64,000 bases of DNA from positions 74,997,628 to 75,061,627 of the forward strand of contig OY978525.1 in NCBI GenBank assembly GCA_963854835.1, given 5' to 3'. Of this stretch, positions 10,902-20,802 are shown piece by piece. How positions within the stretch are numbered: position 1 is the stretch's first letter; every line of letters begins with the position of its first letter. The notes under the pieces are model-generated. The model saw nothing but the letters and a program-made list of their open reading frames with translations. It did not search any database and had not been told where the DNA came from. The position numbers were made by a program, and so were the translations under genes. This stretch comes from Megamerina dolium (taxonomy: Eukaryota > Arthropoda > Insecta > Diptera > Megamerinidae).

Positions 10902-13900
10902 TTACGCGAGCGGCAAAATACATAATTTTACTATGGGCCGCTTGAGAACGGCCGATTTTGTCCGAATATCTGCGACACGGATGTGGCCGTCAGATCCTCG
11001 ATACAAATGAGTGACGCGCCCGAGACTCCATTCATTGGGGGGCAGCAGCTCATCCTTGATGACCACCAGTTGACCTACTTCCAGCTCCTTTTGAGGGTGT
11101 TGCCATTTGTAGCGTTTGTGCAGATCTTGTAGGTACTCAGTTTTCCATCTGCGGCTAAACTGGTGGTGAAGCGCCTTGAGTTTTTCCCATCGGTTTATTA
11201 GGGATATATCTTCCGAGTTGGGTTCGGGCAAGGCCGTTAGTGGAGCACCTCGCAGGAAGTCACCTGGAGTTAGCGCTATCAGTTCGTTGGGGTCTTGAGA
11301 GAGGGGAGACAATGGTCTAGAGTTGAGCACGGCTTCGATTCTACAGAGCAGAGTTGAGAACTCTTCGAAGCGGAATTTGTGGTTGCCGGCAGTCTTTTTG
11401 AGATGAGCCTTAAAGCTTTTGACTGCCGACTCCCAGAGACCGCCCATGTGAGGCGCACTAGGAGGAATAAAAACCCAGTCAATACCTTGCGGAGAGTATT
11501 GGGCCAGAATATCTTTGGACACCTCCTTAGAGAATTTGAGGAATTCTTTACTCATGGCTCTTTGAGCTCCAACGAAAGTTGTACCATTATCCGACATGAT
11601 TTTGCGGGGAAGGCCTCTTCTGCCAACGAATCTGGCGAATGCGGCGCGGAATGCCTCTGTAGAGAGATCAGAGCACAATTCCAAATGAATGGCCTTTGTG
11701 GAAAAGCATACAAATACAGCCACATACCCTTTGAGAAAGGCAGCAGTTCGAAGCGTAGATGCTTTAATTTGGAACGGGCCTGCAAAATCAACACCTGTGG
11801 TCGCGAAAGGTACCGACAAGGTACACCGTTCAGGCGGCAGAGCTGCCATAATCTGTGATCGAACCTTTTGTTTGTGGATGGTACAAACTTTGCATAGAAA
11901 TATGCATTTCCTTATTTGGGGCTTAAGACGAGGAATATAGAATTCTTGTCGAGCCATTCGGAACATGAGCCTTTGTTCTGCGTGTAAGAGCAGAGTATGG
12001 AGAAACTCGAGGTACAAAACGCAAAATCGGGATTTTTCAGGAAGAATTATGGGGTGGCGCTCACTATAACTAAGACCAGAATGAGCTAATCGACCATTTA
12101 CTCTCATGAGATTTTCCTTGTCGAGAAAAGGATTTAAAGTCAGCAAAGAGCTTTTATTGCTTACTGCGGTTGAGCTGAGAAGAGCCTTCAGCTCTTTGGG
12201 AAAATATTGCCATTGGGCTAACGAGATTAGCCGGCTTTTTGCGAAACGAATTTCGTCCTGCGAGAGTGAGGAATTCGAAATTGGAGAAGATTTTCGCAAT
12301 TTAGAGAGTCCGTTATGGACAAAACGGAAGACGTAAGAAATCACACGTAGTGCCCTTGAAAATGATGAGAACCGATCGAGAATGTCGGTATGGTCATCTA
12401 ACGTGAGAAGAACCTCTACTTTCCTTTGCTCGGGGGGCAAAGTACTGGAAAGTGTTGGTTTTGGCCAGGCTTCTTCGGGGTGACGAAGCCATGCAGGGCC
12501 ATTCCACCAAAGAGTATTGGACACAAGATCTTGGGGCTTGCATCCGCGTGTACCCAAATCAGCTGGATTTTCGCTGCTGATGACATGGCGCCAGATAGCA
12601 TTTCCAACGTTTTGGAGTATCTGGGCTGTACGATTAGCGACGTACGTTTTCCATGTGTGAGGTGGTTTTTCCAGCCATGCGAGAACGATTTGAGAATCGG
12701 ACCAGAAAAATATGTCTGAGAATTCGACATCTAAAGTTTCTTTAACGGACTTGGCTAGGTGCGAAAGTAAAACGCCGCCACACAATTCCAAACGTGGTAA
12801 GCTGACCGTCTGCAGAGGTGCGACTTTTCCTTTAGCCACCAGTAAATGACAGGATAGTTGATTATTCATGTCCATTGATCGTATGTACAGGGCTGCACAA
12901 TACGCTTTCTCTGAAGCGTCACAAAATCCATGAAGCTGGATTCGCTTCTTGGGAGAGAATTGTACCCATCGAGGGATTTCGATGAGACCAATGGACGAAA
13001 TATTCTCCAGAAATACATTCCATTTGATGAGCGATCTGGGTTTCACGCATTCATCCCAGTCGGTGCCTTCTAACCAGAGCTCTTGGAGAAGCAGCTTGGC
13101 TTGAGTCATGATGGGCGAGAGCCATCCTGCCGGGTCAAAAAGTTTCGCAACGGCAGATAAAATTTGACGCTTGGTAGCAGCGGATGTTGTTTCGATGGGC
13201 GATACTGAGTACGAGAATGTGTCAGTCAATGCATTCCATCGTATTCCAAGGGTTTTTGTGGCACTGGCACTTTCAAATTTTAGAAAATCAGAATCGAGAA
13301 GTTCTGATTTTGGGATATTTTCTAAAATTTTAGGATGATTTGCAGTAATCTTTCGTAATGGAAATCCTGCGGAGTTGAGGACTTGTATCACTTGAGATAA
13401 AGATTCTACTGCATCTGGAATTGTATGTGAACCAGATAATACGTCATCCACATAGGTTTCTTTGAAGATTATTTTTTCCACGAGAGGGAAATTCTTCTTG
13501 GAATCCTTAGCCAATTGTTGCAGTGTTCTAATGGCTAAATATGGAGCGCAATTTACACCAAATGTGACTGTCTTCAACCGGAAGTCCTGAATTGGAGAAT
13601 TTGGTGACCTGCGAAAGAGAATTCGCTGGAAATCCTGGTCGTCATGGTGGACAAGAATTTGTCGGTACATCTTTTGTACATCACCATTGAAAACGAATTG
13701 ATATAGTCGCCACCTCAGAATGAGAACCATGAGATCTGGTTGTAATGTGGGACCTATATGTAATACGTCGTTAAGAGAATGGCCTGAGCCGCTGCTTCTT
13801 GAGGCATTAAAAACAACACGCACTTTGGTGGTTTTCTTTTCTGGCCTCACCACTGCATGATGTGGCAGGTAAAAGGAGAAATACTTGCCATCAGAGATGA

Positions 13901-14294
13901 TTTCATGCGCGCCTGTGGGTTCCATATGATCCAGCGTGAGGTATTCTTCGAGAACCTCATCGTAAATGGCTTTGAGATCGCCTTTCTTTGAAAAATTTTT
14001 CTCCATACTGCGAAATTGATTATAGGCTATGGTTCGGGAGTGACCAAGAGCCGTAAGAGCGGGAAAACTGGATTTAAATGGAAGCCTGACCACATATCTT
14101 CCATCTGACCTCCGAGATGTGGTCCTCTGATAGTAGTCTTCACAGGCTATATCTTCTTCCGATACTTGAGCTGGCTGATTGACTTCTTCCTGTTCCCAAA
14201 ACTTCCTTAGTTGAGAACTAAGAAGTTCATTGGAAACTTCCTCTACCTGTGTCGAGAATGTTGACACTTTTTGAGAGATAGGGCCACTAATTAT
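10902..14294 (-). CDS. pol: BEL element D Pol: RT, RNase H, integrase
   Basis: A long uninterrupted frame of about 1130 codons, open from the UGA at 14295 to the stop at 10902. The RT has NGDVQKMYRQILV and catalytic YVDD at about residue 272 counted from the first Met (14267). RNase H begins with HGFCDASEKAYCAALY. The integrase finger (HAEQRLMFRMARQEF, then CIFLCKVC) precedes the DDE core: TGVDFAGPF, MSDNGTTFVGA, and PHMGGLWESAVKS. A C-terminal BEL-specific domain (WSLGRVTHLYRGSDG) closes it. All catalytic residues are present. The frame is the same as the upstream gag-protease frame, separated only by UGA, so it was one polyprotein. Confidence 0.92.
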   Translation of the reverse strand: MISGPISQKVSTFSTQVEEVSNELLSSQLRKFWEQEEVNQPAQVSEEDIACEDYYQRTTSRRSDGRYVVRLPFKSSFPALTALGHSRTIAYNQFRSMEKNFSKKGDLKAIYDEVLEEYLTLDHMEPTGAHEIISDGKYFSFYLPHHAVVRPEKKTTKVRVVFNASRSSGSGHSLNDVLHIGPTLQPDLMVLILRWRLYQFVFNGDVQKMYRQILVHHDDQDFQRILFRRSPNSPIQDFRLKTVTFGVNCAPYLAIRTLQQLAKDSKKNFPLVEKIIFKETYVDDVLSGSHTIPDAVESLSQVIQVLNSAGFPLRKITANHPKILENIPKSELLDSDFLKFESASATKTLGIRWNALTDTFSYSVSPIETTSAATKRQILSAVAKLFDPAGWLSPIMTQAKLLLQELWLEGTDWDECVKPRSLIKWNVFLENISSIGLIEIPRWVQFSPKKRIQLHGFCDASEKAYCAALYIRSMDMNNQLSCHLLVAKGKVAPLQTVSLPRLELCGGVLLSHLAKSVKETLDVEFSDIFFWSDSQIVLAWLEKPPHTWKTYVANRTAQILQNVGNAIWRHVISSENPADLGTRGCKPQDLVSNTLWWNGPAWLRHPEEAWPKPTLSSTLPPEQRKVEVLLTLDDHTDILDRFSSFSRALRVISYVFRFVHNGLSKLRKSSPISNSSLSQDEIRFAKSRLISLAQWQYFPKELKALLSSTAVSNKSSLLTLNPFLDKENLMRVNGRLAHSGLSYSERHPIILPEKSRFCVLYLEFLHTLLLHAEQRLMFRMARQEFYIPRLKPQIRKCIFLCKVCTIHKQKVRSQIMAALPPERCTLSVPFATTGVDFAGPFQIKASTLRTAAFLKGYVAVFVCFSTKAIHLELCSDLSTEAFRAAFARFVGRRGLPRKIMSDNGTTFVGAQRAMSKEFLKFSKEVSKDILAQYSPQGIDWVFIPPSAPHMGGLWESAVKSFKAHLKKTAGNHKFRFEEFSTLLCRIEAVLNSRPLSPLSQDPNELIALTPGDFLRGAPLTALPEPNSEDISLINRWEKLKALHHQFSRRWKTEYLQDLHKRYKWQHPQKELEVGQLVVIKDELLPPNEWSLGRVTHLYRGSDGHIRVADIRTKSAVLKRPIVKLCILPLA

Positions 14295-15929
14295 TCAGCC
14301 AAATATCGTATTCTGTGCGAGAAGGCTTCCATAGATATTATGGCGGATTCCGGTTAGGAGGATTTGAGGAATCAAATCACTACTTATGACCATGTCAATT
14401 TGCGCCTGCACGAAGCAATTCGGGTCAGCCAAATCTAACATTTCGAATTGCTGCCAATCGAGCTTAGAAATTTTAAATGTGGGTAGAAATTTGGTCAATT
14501 GTGAGAGTACAATTGCCCGTGTCTGTAACTTTTTATTAGCCTTTGTGGCGACTAACGTAACGGTACAAGTCTGGTTAGAGTTTTGGATGGTTTTGCCACC
14601 CATTAAAGAAATTTCGACGTGAGTTGCTTGAGAAGGAAGCCTCAGCCGATTTTGTACCTTGGTAGAGATGAATGTTCGTTGAGGCCCTTGGTCGATGAGT
14701 GCTCGAACCTTGTGAAGTTCTCCAAGATGCTCTATAGAGACAAGAGCTGTGGGCAAAAGAGTTCTTTCTTCATTTGAGGTGAACAATGCTTGCACCTTTG
14801 AAGAAGATTTGGAGCATGATGAGCAGGGTTGCTCATCTTCGGATGATCGGTCCTGAGATCTCCGGCTTCTCGAGTTTCTTGAGGGGGTTATCGTCTGCTG
14901 CGTGCTCTTTTTCTTATTCTGCGGCTGAAGCGTGGAGGTTTGCGCCAAAACCTTGGTGTTCCTACTGGGAATATTGTCTGCTGGTATGTGAAGCATCGTG
15001 TGATGCCTTCGCTGACATTGCAAACAGGAGTGTTTGCTCTTGCAGTCCCGTTTATGGTGAGTAAAGGCCAGGCAGTTCTCACAGAGATTGTGTTCTCGAA
15101 CAAGCCTCACTCTATCACGAACAACTAACTTTTTAAACCGCTCACAGGATTTAAGCGAATGTGCGGCTTCGCAGATTGGACAAGAGAATGTCCGACTGCT
15201 TTCGGAAAAAAAGTTTTGGGTTTTGTTGTGGGGTCTGTTTTGTAGAAATCCTGATTTATTTGGCTTGAGGCTGTTGAGCCTCTCCACGACTTCGTACCTT
15301 AGTGTCAGGAATTCGTCCATTTGCTGCCATGTTGGGAGATCCTTGCGGGAACTTAGGGATTGTTCCCAGAGAGCCAAGGAATCCTCAGGCAGTTTTGAAC
15401 AGCAGATATGCACCAGGATCGGGTCCCAATTCTCTGTCGAGACGCCTTGAGAGGATAAGACGGACAGAGAATTATTGATCGTGGTTTGCACTTGAGGGAG
15501 GTTCAAGAGAGTTTTTATCTGCTTATCGACCAGAATTCGCTTGTTTTCGAAGCGGGCCTTTAGCGCATTCCATGCCAACTCGAAATTTTCGTTGTTGAGT
15601 GCGTACTGCTTCACAATAGCTCCAGCTTTTCCTGCAGTTTTGTATCGGAGATGATACAGTTTTTGGGCAGAAGAGAGTTTAGGGTGGTTTATGTAAACCG
15701 CCGTAAACATGTCGCGGAAGGACGTCCATTCTTCGTACCCGCCGGAAAATGTTTCGGTATCACAAGTAGGAACAGTCAGGCAAATTGCGGAATTATTTGC
15801 CTGCTCTGTTGCAGAAATAGAGTTACTTTCTGCTTGTGATGGAAGTTCCAATCTGGAGGCTGATTGAACTTCTAAGAGATCCGAAATCTGTGCTTTTATG
15901 GTGTGCACGCGCTCTTGGCAGAGTTCCAT
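14295..15929 (-). CDS. gag: BEL element D Gag-protease part
   Basis: 544-residue frame: capsid-like region (SFRDMFTAVYINHPKLSSAQKL) and CCHC-like knuckles (CPICEAAHSLKSCERF; CENCLAFTHHKRDCKSKHSC; CLQCQRRHHTMLH). The aspartyl protease ALIDQGPQRTFIST has the Asp conserved but Gln-Gly after it, a variant I recall from other BEL elements. The frame ends at a UGA (14295-14297) that sits where this family normally has Trp (FG-W-x-x-SG), so it is a point nonsense or a readthrough stop. The N-terminus is in another frame (15896-16294). Confidence 0.88.
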   Translation of the reverse strand: MELCQERVHTIKAQISDLLEVQSASRLELPSQAESNSISATEQANNSAICLTVPTCDTETFSGGYEEWTSFRDMFTAVYINHPKLSSAQKLYHLRYKTAGKAGAIVKQYALNNENFELAWNALKARFENKRILVDKQIKTLLNLPQVQTTINNSLSVLSSQGVSTENWDPILVHICCSKLPEDSLALWEQSLSSRKDLPTWQQMDEFLTLRYEVVERLNSLKPNKSGFLQNRPHNKTQNFFSESSRTFSCPICEAAHSLKSCERFKKLVVRDRVRLVREHNLCENCLAFTHHKRDCKSKHSCLQCQRRHHTMLHIPADNIPSRNTKVLAQTSTLQPQNKKKSTQQTITPSRNSRSRRSQDRSSEDEQPCSSCSKSSSKVQALFTSNEERTLLPTALVSIEHLGELHKVRALIDQGPQRTFISTKVQNRLRLPSQATHVEISLMGGKTIQNSNQTCTVTLVATKANKKLQTRAIVLSQLTKFLPTFKISKLDWQQFEMLDLADPNCFVQAQIDMVISSDLIPQILLTGIRHNIYGSLLAQNTIFG

Positions 15930-16294
15930 TTTATTTCTCGCATTTTGAAATTACTGGGCAGCTCGTCCTCATCCGTTAAACCTACTCTTCTAAACGTGGA
16001 CTTGACTTGATCATAATAGCAGCTCAAGTCCTCGAGCTTAGCCTTCAGGAGAGAAGGCGTTAAGTCTTCAACCGGAATTGTTGAAAACTTCGTGCAGAAA
16101 TGCACCAGGTTGTCCGCCTCGAAAATGAACTCATTCATGGAGGGGTCATAAGCTCTTTTCCTAGGGGTTTTCTTTGTTTCGGATGGAACTTTTGGCATTT
16201 TTTCCATTGCGCCTTTTGGAATAGCGCCAGCTGACTCTGCCCTACGACCTTCAGAGGCTACTTCCTGCTTTTCTGGTGATTTCGTCACTGGCAT
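15896..16294 (-). CDS. BEL element D Gag N-terminus (frameshifted)
   Basis: 132 residues: a low-complexity start rich in K/E, then a helical region ending SNFKMREIK. The following Gag frame starts in the overlap (15929), offset by one base. Loss of one A in the run near 15920 would explain it. The first Met at 16294 follows a 1.1-kb leader. Confidence 0.75.
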   Translation of the reverse strand: MPVTKSPEKQEVASEGRRAESAGAIPKGAMEKMPKVPSETKKTPRKRAYDPSMNEFIFEADNLVHFCTKFSTIPVEDLTPSLLKAKLEDLSCYYDQVKSTFRRVGLTDEDELPSNFKMREIKWNSAKSACTP

Positions 16295-16369
16295 ATTTGA
16301 CCGAATCTATTAAGGTTTGTGGAGTGACGAGAGTATCAAAAAATGCACCAAAAAGCACTGATCGATTAT

Positions 16370-16425
16370 GCGACGATATCGATATAGAGAAATTTATCGA
16401 TCGATAACAGAAATGTTATCGATAT
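16370..16425. promoter_or_regulatory. cluster of ATCGAT / TATCGATA motifs in BEL leader
   Basis: Four ATCGAT cores occur within 55 bp, two as TATCGATA or TATCGAT. TATCGATA is the DREF/BEAF-type element in flies. Function here is inferred only from the motif. Confidence 0.4.
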
Positions 16426-16529
16426 AATGCGTAAATTGGACTTTTTTCCAAATATGCTGCTGCAAGGAAATTGCAGTCTGAAAGTGTGAATTCCACAAAA
16501 AAAATATATATATATACAATATATATATA

Positions 16530-16845
16530 TATGGGAATATATATAAAGAGAAATGTGTATTTACGTATATATGAGAATATATAACGGTGTATATAATATA
16601 TGAGAATATATAATAAAAGGAGAAATATGGATATATTTAAGGGGAATATATATATATACCGAAAAAAATATATATGAGAATATATGTATATATGTATATA
16701 TGTGGATATATAAGAAATGAAATTTGTGTATATATAAGTGAATATATACCAAAGTGAACTATATATATGAGAATATATAGAAGAGTATATGTGATATATA
16801 TGGGAATATATCAAAATATGTATATAATATGTGTGGGAATATATA
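16530..16845. repeat. periodic GAATATATA array in BEL leader
   Basis: The motif (A/G)TGRGAATATATA recurs at about 16535, 16575, 16604, 16644, 16678, 16740, 16771, 16804 and 16837, with a weaker GGATATATA at 16705. Spacing averages about 33-34 bp, with flanks that differ between units. It is more ordered than plain (TA)n. Confidence 0.6.
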
Positions 16846-17384
16846 TATGTATATGTATATAAAAACAATCATATCTGGTTAGCTGGTGTTGGTGTTGATG
16901 CTGCTGCTGCCCCAATTCAAACATTTTTTTTTGTCCTTTTAATTTGTTGTTTTCCGTTGTATTATTGTTATTTTTATTTTTAATTTTCGAAATTTTCGTT
17001 TTAATATTTGTGTATAAAAAAATTTCAATAAAAAAAAAAAAAATAAATTTATTTGGGCTGCTCTAATGCATACCCTATTCTGCCGCTTTTATATACACTT
17101 TTTTTTTTTTGTTTTTACTGTTGTCACTTTATGTACTCACTGAACTATGTAGGTTTTTGTTTGGTTTTGTTTATGTATATTTTGTCACTGATGTTTTGAT
17201 TATTTTAATTTTTACACTTCATATTGTTTTTATATATTTATATTTATTTTTGGTTTTACGATAGGAGTATATGTATGTGTATTTGTTTTTCGTATTATGT
17301 ATTTAATTTTATGTTTGTTTCCCTTTATTATTACACGTATTATTTATATTTTTTTGTTTTTATTTATATAGCCGATTCTATGGT

Positions 17385-17399
17385 CGGCTCGAAGGACCA
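17385..17399 (-). other. BEL element D primer-binding site (tRNA-Tyr)
   Basis: Directly adjoining the LTR end, element sense TGGTCCTTCGAGCCG. It is complementary to the tRNA-Tyr 3' end as I remember it (CGGCTCGAAGGA plus CCA). Confidence 0.75.
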
Positions 17400-17769
17400 T
17401 GAATAATCGCTTTGTTAAATAATATTAAACGCTTTATTAAATATTGATTACGATATATATACACGTAGAATTCACTCTTTATTAAATAAATGATTAGCTA
17501 TACAATTGAGAATGCGCGGAAAAAGCACGATCGTTTCGAATATCTTCAAGGACCGAAAGTATATAATGATAACATCGGTCGATCATAACACGAACCGCGA
17601 AAACCCAACATAAAAGGTGAATTTATGTGGAGAGTTGGGTTGCCATATGGTAAGTATGAAAGGTAAGGTAAGTATAACTTGGTTTAGGGGGACGTAAGCA
17701 TACTTAATTCATTATGTATTTTCTTCTTTCAGGGACTGACCATATGGCTTGTCTAAAGGGATTTAGACA
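17400..17769 (-). repeat. 5' LTR of BEL element D
   Basis: 370 bp; no difference seen from 10283-10652. The target duplication AAATC follows at 17770-17774. Confidence 0.93.
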
Positions 17770-17774
17770 AAATC

Positions 17775-19084
17775 TTTATAAATTGCTTTGAATATGTCCT
17801 TTTTTTTAATTTTCAGCGTTATTGAGCAAGGTTGAGAAGTTAATTTTGGCAATGAGGACTGTGAAGAGGGTGGATTGGGTGTAAACACACTTTTTAGGTG
17901 GTCTGCAAAAGCCAAACCCTTCTCACAGTTGCTTCTAGCCCAATTTCCGTCACTCAAACGGATGGGGGAATCAGTGAGAATTGGCCGATTTGAGCTTTTT
18001 GCTGATTTCCACAAAGAGTAGTCTGACGCTTCACCAGGTGTTAATTTCGCTATGTGCTCTTCTAACTCTTTGTTGTTTTTATTTTTCAAGGCTTGCTTTA
18101 ACTTTCGAGTGCAGTGCTGTAGCTGTGTTTTCAGATTCGGTGATCTGAATTCTTGCCATTGTCTTCGGAGTCTTCTTTTCTGTCTTACTAGCAATTCAAT
18201 GTCTGCTGGTGTGTATTGGCTATATTTTGATTGCTTGCATACCTTTGTGCAGGTGGCTGAGCTGAGAGCTAATGAGAGTAGCTGGTTGAATTTTTCGAGT
18301 GCTGAGTCTACATCGTGTTCATTTCTTAATACAGTACTCAGAGGAAGATGGGAGTTTATATATTTCTTGAATTTTAACCAGTCTATTTTCTTTCTAACGC
18401 AATTGCCTTGGGGGCTTGGTGATTTTATAGATATTACCGTGGGTGAGTGGTCAGATGATAGATCATAATTACACTCTGTGGAGATATTTTCCATCTGCAA
18501 ACCTTTGGCGACTCCAAAGTCTATGAGATCGGGTATTTTCCTCTTGTCCGTCGGCCAATATATCGGTTGACCATTTGAAATAACATCGTAGCCGTGGTTA
18601 GTGATGATTGAACATAGTCTTCTGCCTTTTGGAGTTATTAAGCGGGAGCCCCAGTGAGTGTGTTTGGCGTTGAAATCGCCAGCAACCAAGAATTTGCTAC
18701 CAAGAGTTGAGAAAAATTCTTTATATTGCTGTTCGGTAATACTGTATCTTGGGGGACAGTATATCGCATTCTTATTATATATCGTATATCGTATTATTCC
18801 AGACATATAGATGTTGCTTGCAAGTAGACGCTACTGAAATCTTCGAGAACATGATGTTTTATTCTGCTTTTTATCAATATGGCAGTTCCACCGCGTGCCT
18901 TACCATGCGGATGATTTGTAGTGTACAGTTTGTAATATGGTATTTGGTAGCAATTTTTGTCAGTGAAATGGGTCTCAGATATCATCATTATGTCGATCTG
19001 GTTGGATTCAAGGAATTGAATTAGCTCCAAACGGTGCTGGCTTAAGCCGTTGGCGTTCCAGTGGCATATCTTGAGACAACTCAT
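17775..19084 (-). pseudogene. LINE C ORF2, endonuclease half
   Basis: APE-type endonuclease: ICHWNANGLSQHRLELIQFL, MMISETHF, FLVAGDFNAKHTHWGS, and SSDHSPTVISI, holding the expected Asn, Glu, Asp/Asn and His residues. The start ATG overlaps the ORF1 stop (ATGA), typical of coupled reinitiation in Jockey. A frameshift near 18800-18810 splits the frame in a TATCGTATATCG stretch. It is cut at 17775 by element D and continues at 10277. Confidence 0.88.
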
Positions 19085-20694
19085 GGTCTGGATAGTAATG
19101 TTTGGAGTAACATCGATTGATTTCTCATCATTTCTTGCATCATTGTTTGCATTGAGTTCATGAATTGGTTCATATTCTGAATTAATGTTTGAAGCAAATG
19201 TTCAAGAGTACTTGGCTGTTGGGTTGGCAGTGAGTGTTTCTGCTCATTATTTACGTTACTTTGTTGGTGTAGGTTTTGTTTTAACACGCTAGCGTATGAA
19301 TTGGTTTGATTCTTGTTTGGGATTGCAGAGAAGAATTGTGTTGCATCAATATTTTGTCTCTTACTTGAGTTGGCTATCTGAGTTTGCTCAACTGGTTTTA
19401 GAGGTTGATTGTTAGCGGAGAAATTTAGCTTTAGGGTTGCATATACTGGGCAACCTCTAGAATTTGCAGTGTGATTACCTCCACAATTGCTGCATTTTTT
19501 CATGCTAGCATCGCCTTTAGATTTTGGGCATATGTTTGATTTATGGAGATCTCCACAAATCACACAAACAGCTGGCAGGGTACAATATGTCTTAGTATGT
19601 CCATATTCTTGGCAGTTGCTGCACTGAGGAGGTCCAGTTCTCTTATGGGGTTCTTCGATTGTGATTTTGCGATGCAATAAATATCGAATTTTATATATGG
19701 GGTGTACCTCACCTTTTTTTAGGGGTTTTGTTTCAGGCTGAAGCTCAATACGATATAACGGTTGAGGTATATTGCTCTTGTTGAGAATGTTGAATACTGT
19801 TTTGGCTTGAAACCCTTCTTCCTGAAGGGCAAGTTTGATTTCGTTAATATCAACGTTGGGTTCGACGCCTTTGAGTACAACGATTAAGCCCTTACTACTT
19901 TTTAGCTGATATGTGTAGTAATTCTTTTTTACAGCATCAAATTCCGCTATTACTTTGCGATAATGAGTTTCGCTGTAGATTTGCACTTTTGTTTCCTCAA
20001 TTTGGCCTTTGCGAATAGGAACAACATGGAAATTCTTTGGTCCTATAAGACTTGTAATTCTAGAAATCAACTTATCTGAGTTGCGTTCTCTTAAGAAAAT
20101 GGGTGGGGGTTTGAAATTTTTCTTGGAGATAATATTTTCGTCACTTTCATCACCTGAAAGCAGAGCGTATCTATTTTCCGAACTAATAGGGACAGTGTTC
20201 TGCTTTTGAATTTTTGTTGAATTCATTTGTTTTGAATTTTGCGGACTTCTTTTTCGCTTTACTACAGTAATGTAGCGATCAATACCAGTTTGAACAGAAA
20301 CTGGTTCTTTATTAGTCATCGCACTAGTTGCTTTAACTACTGGGTCATGCACTTCAGTAGAAGGGCCGTTATTTGATTGCTTTGATGTTGTAGCTGTTGG
20401 TGTTACAGCAGGAGAAGCACATTGAACACTCCACGGTATAGAGGGAGATAGTATATCACGATAGAACAAATTATTTTTTTTGTCTGTATTTATTGTTGTT
20501 GCAAAATTTGATGAATTTTTAATATGTGCAGGCAAAAGATTTGCACTGTTACTTACACTTGTGCAGTGTGTATCAACTGTTTTATTTGATAATGCACTTA
20601 TCGGAGGGGTTTGCGCGGGTGATTGCAAATTATTGTTTACACACACATTAACAGGCGATTGCCGTTGCCGGAGAGGAGAGCGCTGAACACTCAT
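19081..20694 (-). CDS. LINE C ORF1 Gag-like nucleic-acid-binding protein
   Basis: Intact 537-residue ORF. A low-complexity Q/S/T/N-rich N-terminus is followed by a PRE_C2HC-like region (about 230-345) and three zinc knuckles: CSNCQEYGHTKTYC (about 356-369), CVICGDLHKSNIC and CSNCGGNHTANSRGC. A Q/M-rich C-terminus is likely coiled coil. It binds element RNA in the Jockey clade. Start at 20694; the stop overlaps the start of ORF2. Confidence 0.9.
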   Translation of the reverse strand: MSVQRSPLRQRQSPVNVCVNNNLQSPAQTPPISALSNKTVDTHCTSVSNSANLLPAHIKNSSNFATTINTDKKNNLFYRDILSPSIPWSVQCASPAVTPTATTSKQSNNGPSTEVHDPVVKATSAMTNKEPVSVQTGIDRYITVVKRKRSPQNSKQMNSTKIQKQNTVPISSENRYALLSGDESDENIISKKNFKPPPIFLRERNSDKLISRITSLIGPKNFHVVPIRKGQIEETKVQIYSETHYRKVIAEFDAVKKNYYTYQLKSSKGLIVVLKGVEPNVDINEIKLALQEEGFQAKTVFNILNKSNIPQPLYRIELQPETKPLKKGEVHPIYKIRYLLHRKITIEEPHKRTGPPQCSNCQEYGHTKTYCTLPAVCVICGDLHKSNICPKSKGDASMKKCSNCGGNHTANSRGCPVYATLKLNFSANNQPLKPVEQTQIANSSKRQNIDATQFFSAIPNKNQTNSYASVLKQNLHQQSNVNNEQKHSLPTQQPSTLEHLLQTLIQNMNQFMNSMQTMMQEMMRNQSMLLQTLLSRP

Positions 20695-20791
20695 ACTATA
20701 AACAAAATGTGTGCAAATTATATTATTATTTTATTTGTTTTTTTTTCTAAAAATCAAAAGAAAGACGTCCACTCTTATTGGTGACTTTCGC
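20695..20791 (-). other. LINE C 5' untranslated region
   Basis: 97 bp from the element 5' end (next to the target duplication 20792-20802) to ORF1. It is short, as in Jockey elements, which use an internal promoter; no core motif is certain. Confidence 0.55.
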
Positions 20792-20802
20792 GGCACTCTA
20801 TT

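Larger units (their letters stand above)
16295..17384 (-). other. BEL element D leader (5' untranslated, unusual)
   Basis: About 1.1 kb between primer-binding site and gag, very AT-rich. It contains a periodic GAATATATA array (16533-16845), an ATCGAT-rich stretch (16370-16425), poly(T)/poly(A) runs (17026-17043, 17099-17111) and no long ORF. Leaders of retrotransposons can carry insulators or promoters; whether this one does is unknown. Confidence 0.7.
10283..17769 (-). mobile_element. element D: BEL/Pao LTR retrotransposon, recent
   Basis: 7487 bp, minus strand, two 370-bp LTRs in which I see no difference, a 5-bp target duplication, and a PBS matching the tRNA-Tyr 3' end. Coding order is gag, aspartyl protease, RT, RNase H, integrase. 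Only two coding lesions are evident: a one-base shift near 15910-15920 and a single UGA at 14295. Identical LTRs imply a very recent insertion into LINE C. Confidence 0.93.
8796..20791 (-). mobile_element. element C: Jockey-type non-LTR retrotransposon, interrupted by BEL element D
   Basis: Minus-strand LINE with a poly(A) tail at its 3' end (T run 8796-8815), ORF1 with three zinc knuckles (20694-19081), and ORF2 with endonuclease (19084-17775) and RT (10277-8956). Removing the 7.5-kb element D leaves about 4.5 kb, close to full-length Jockey. It is bounded by 11-bp duplications in the gag of B. ORF2 has three visible frameshifts, so C is inactive. Confidence 0.9.

Noticed and set aside
11379..11858. 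159-codon plus-strand frame inside BEL pol
   Set aside because: Antisense shadow of the intact integrase frame.
16416..16868. 150-codon minus-strand Tyr/Ile-rich frame in the BEL leader
   Set aside because: Product of the AT-rich periodic array; no start context or domain.
20760..20791. Downstream promoter element (GGACGTC) at the LINE C 5' end
   Set aside because: Spacing from the element start does not match the +28 position known for Jockey promoters.
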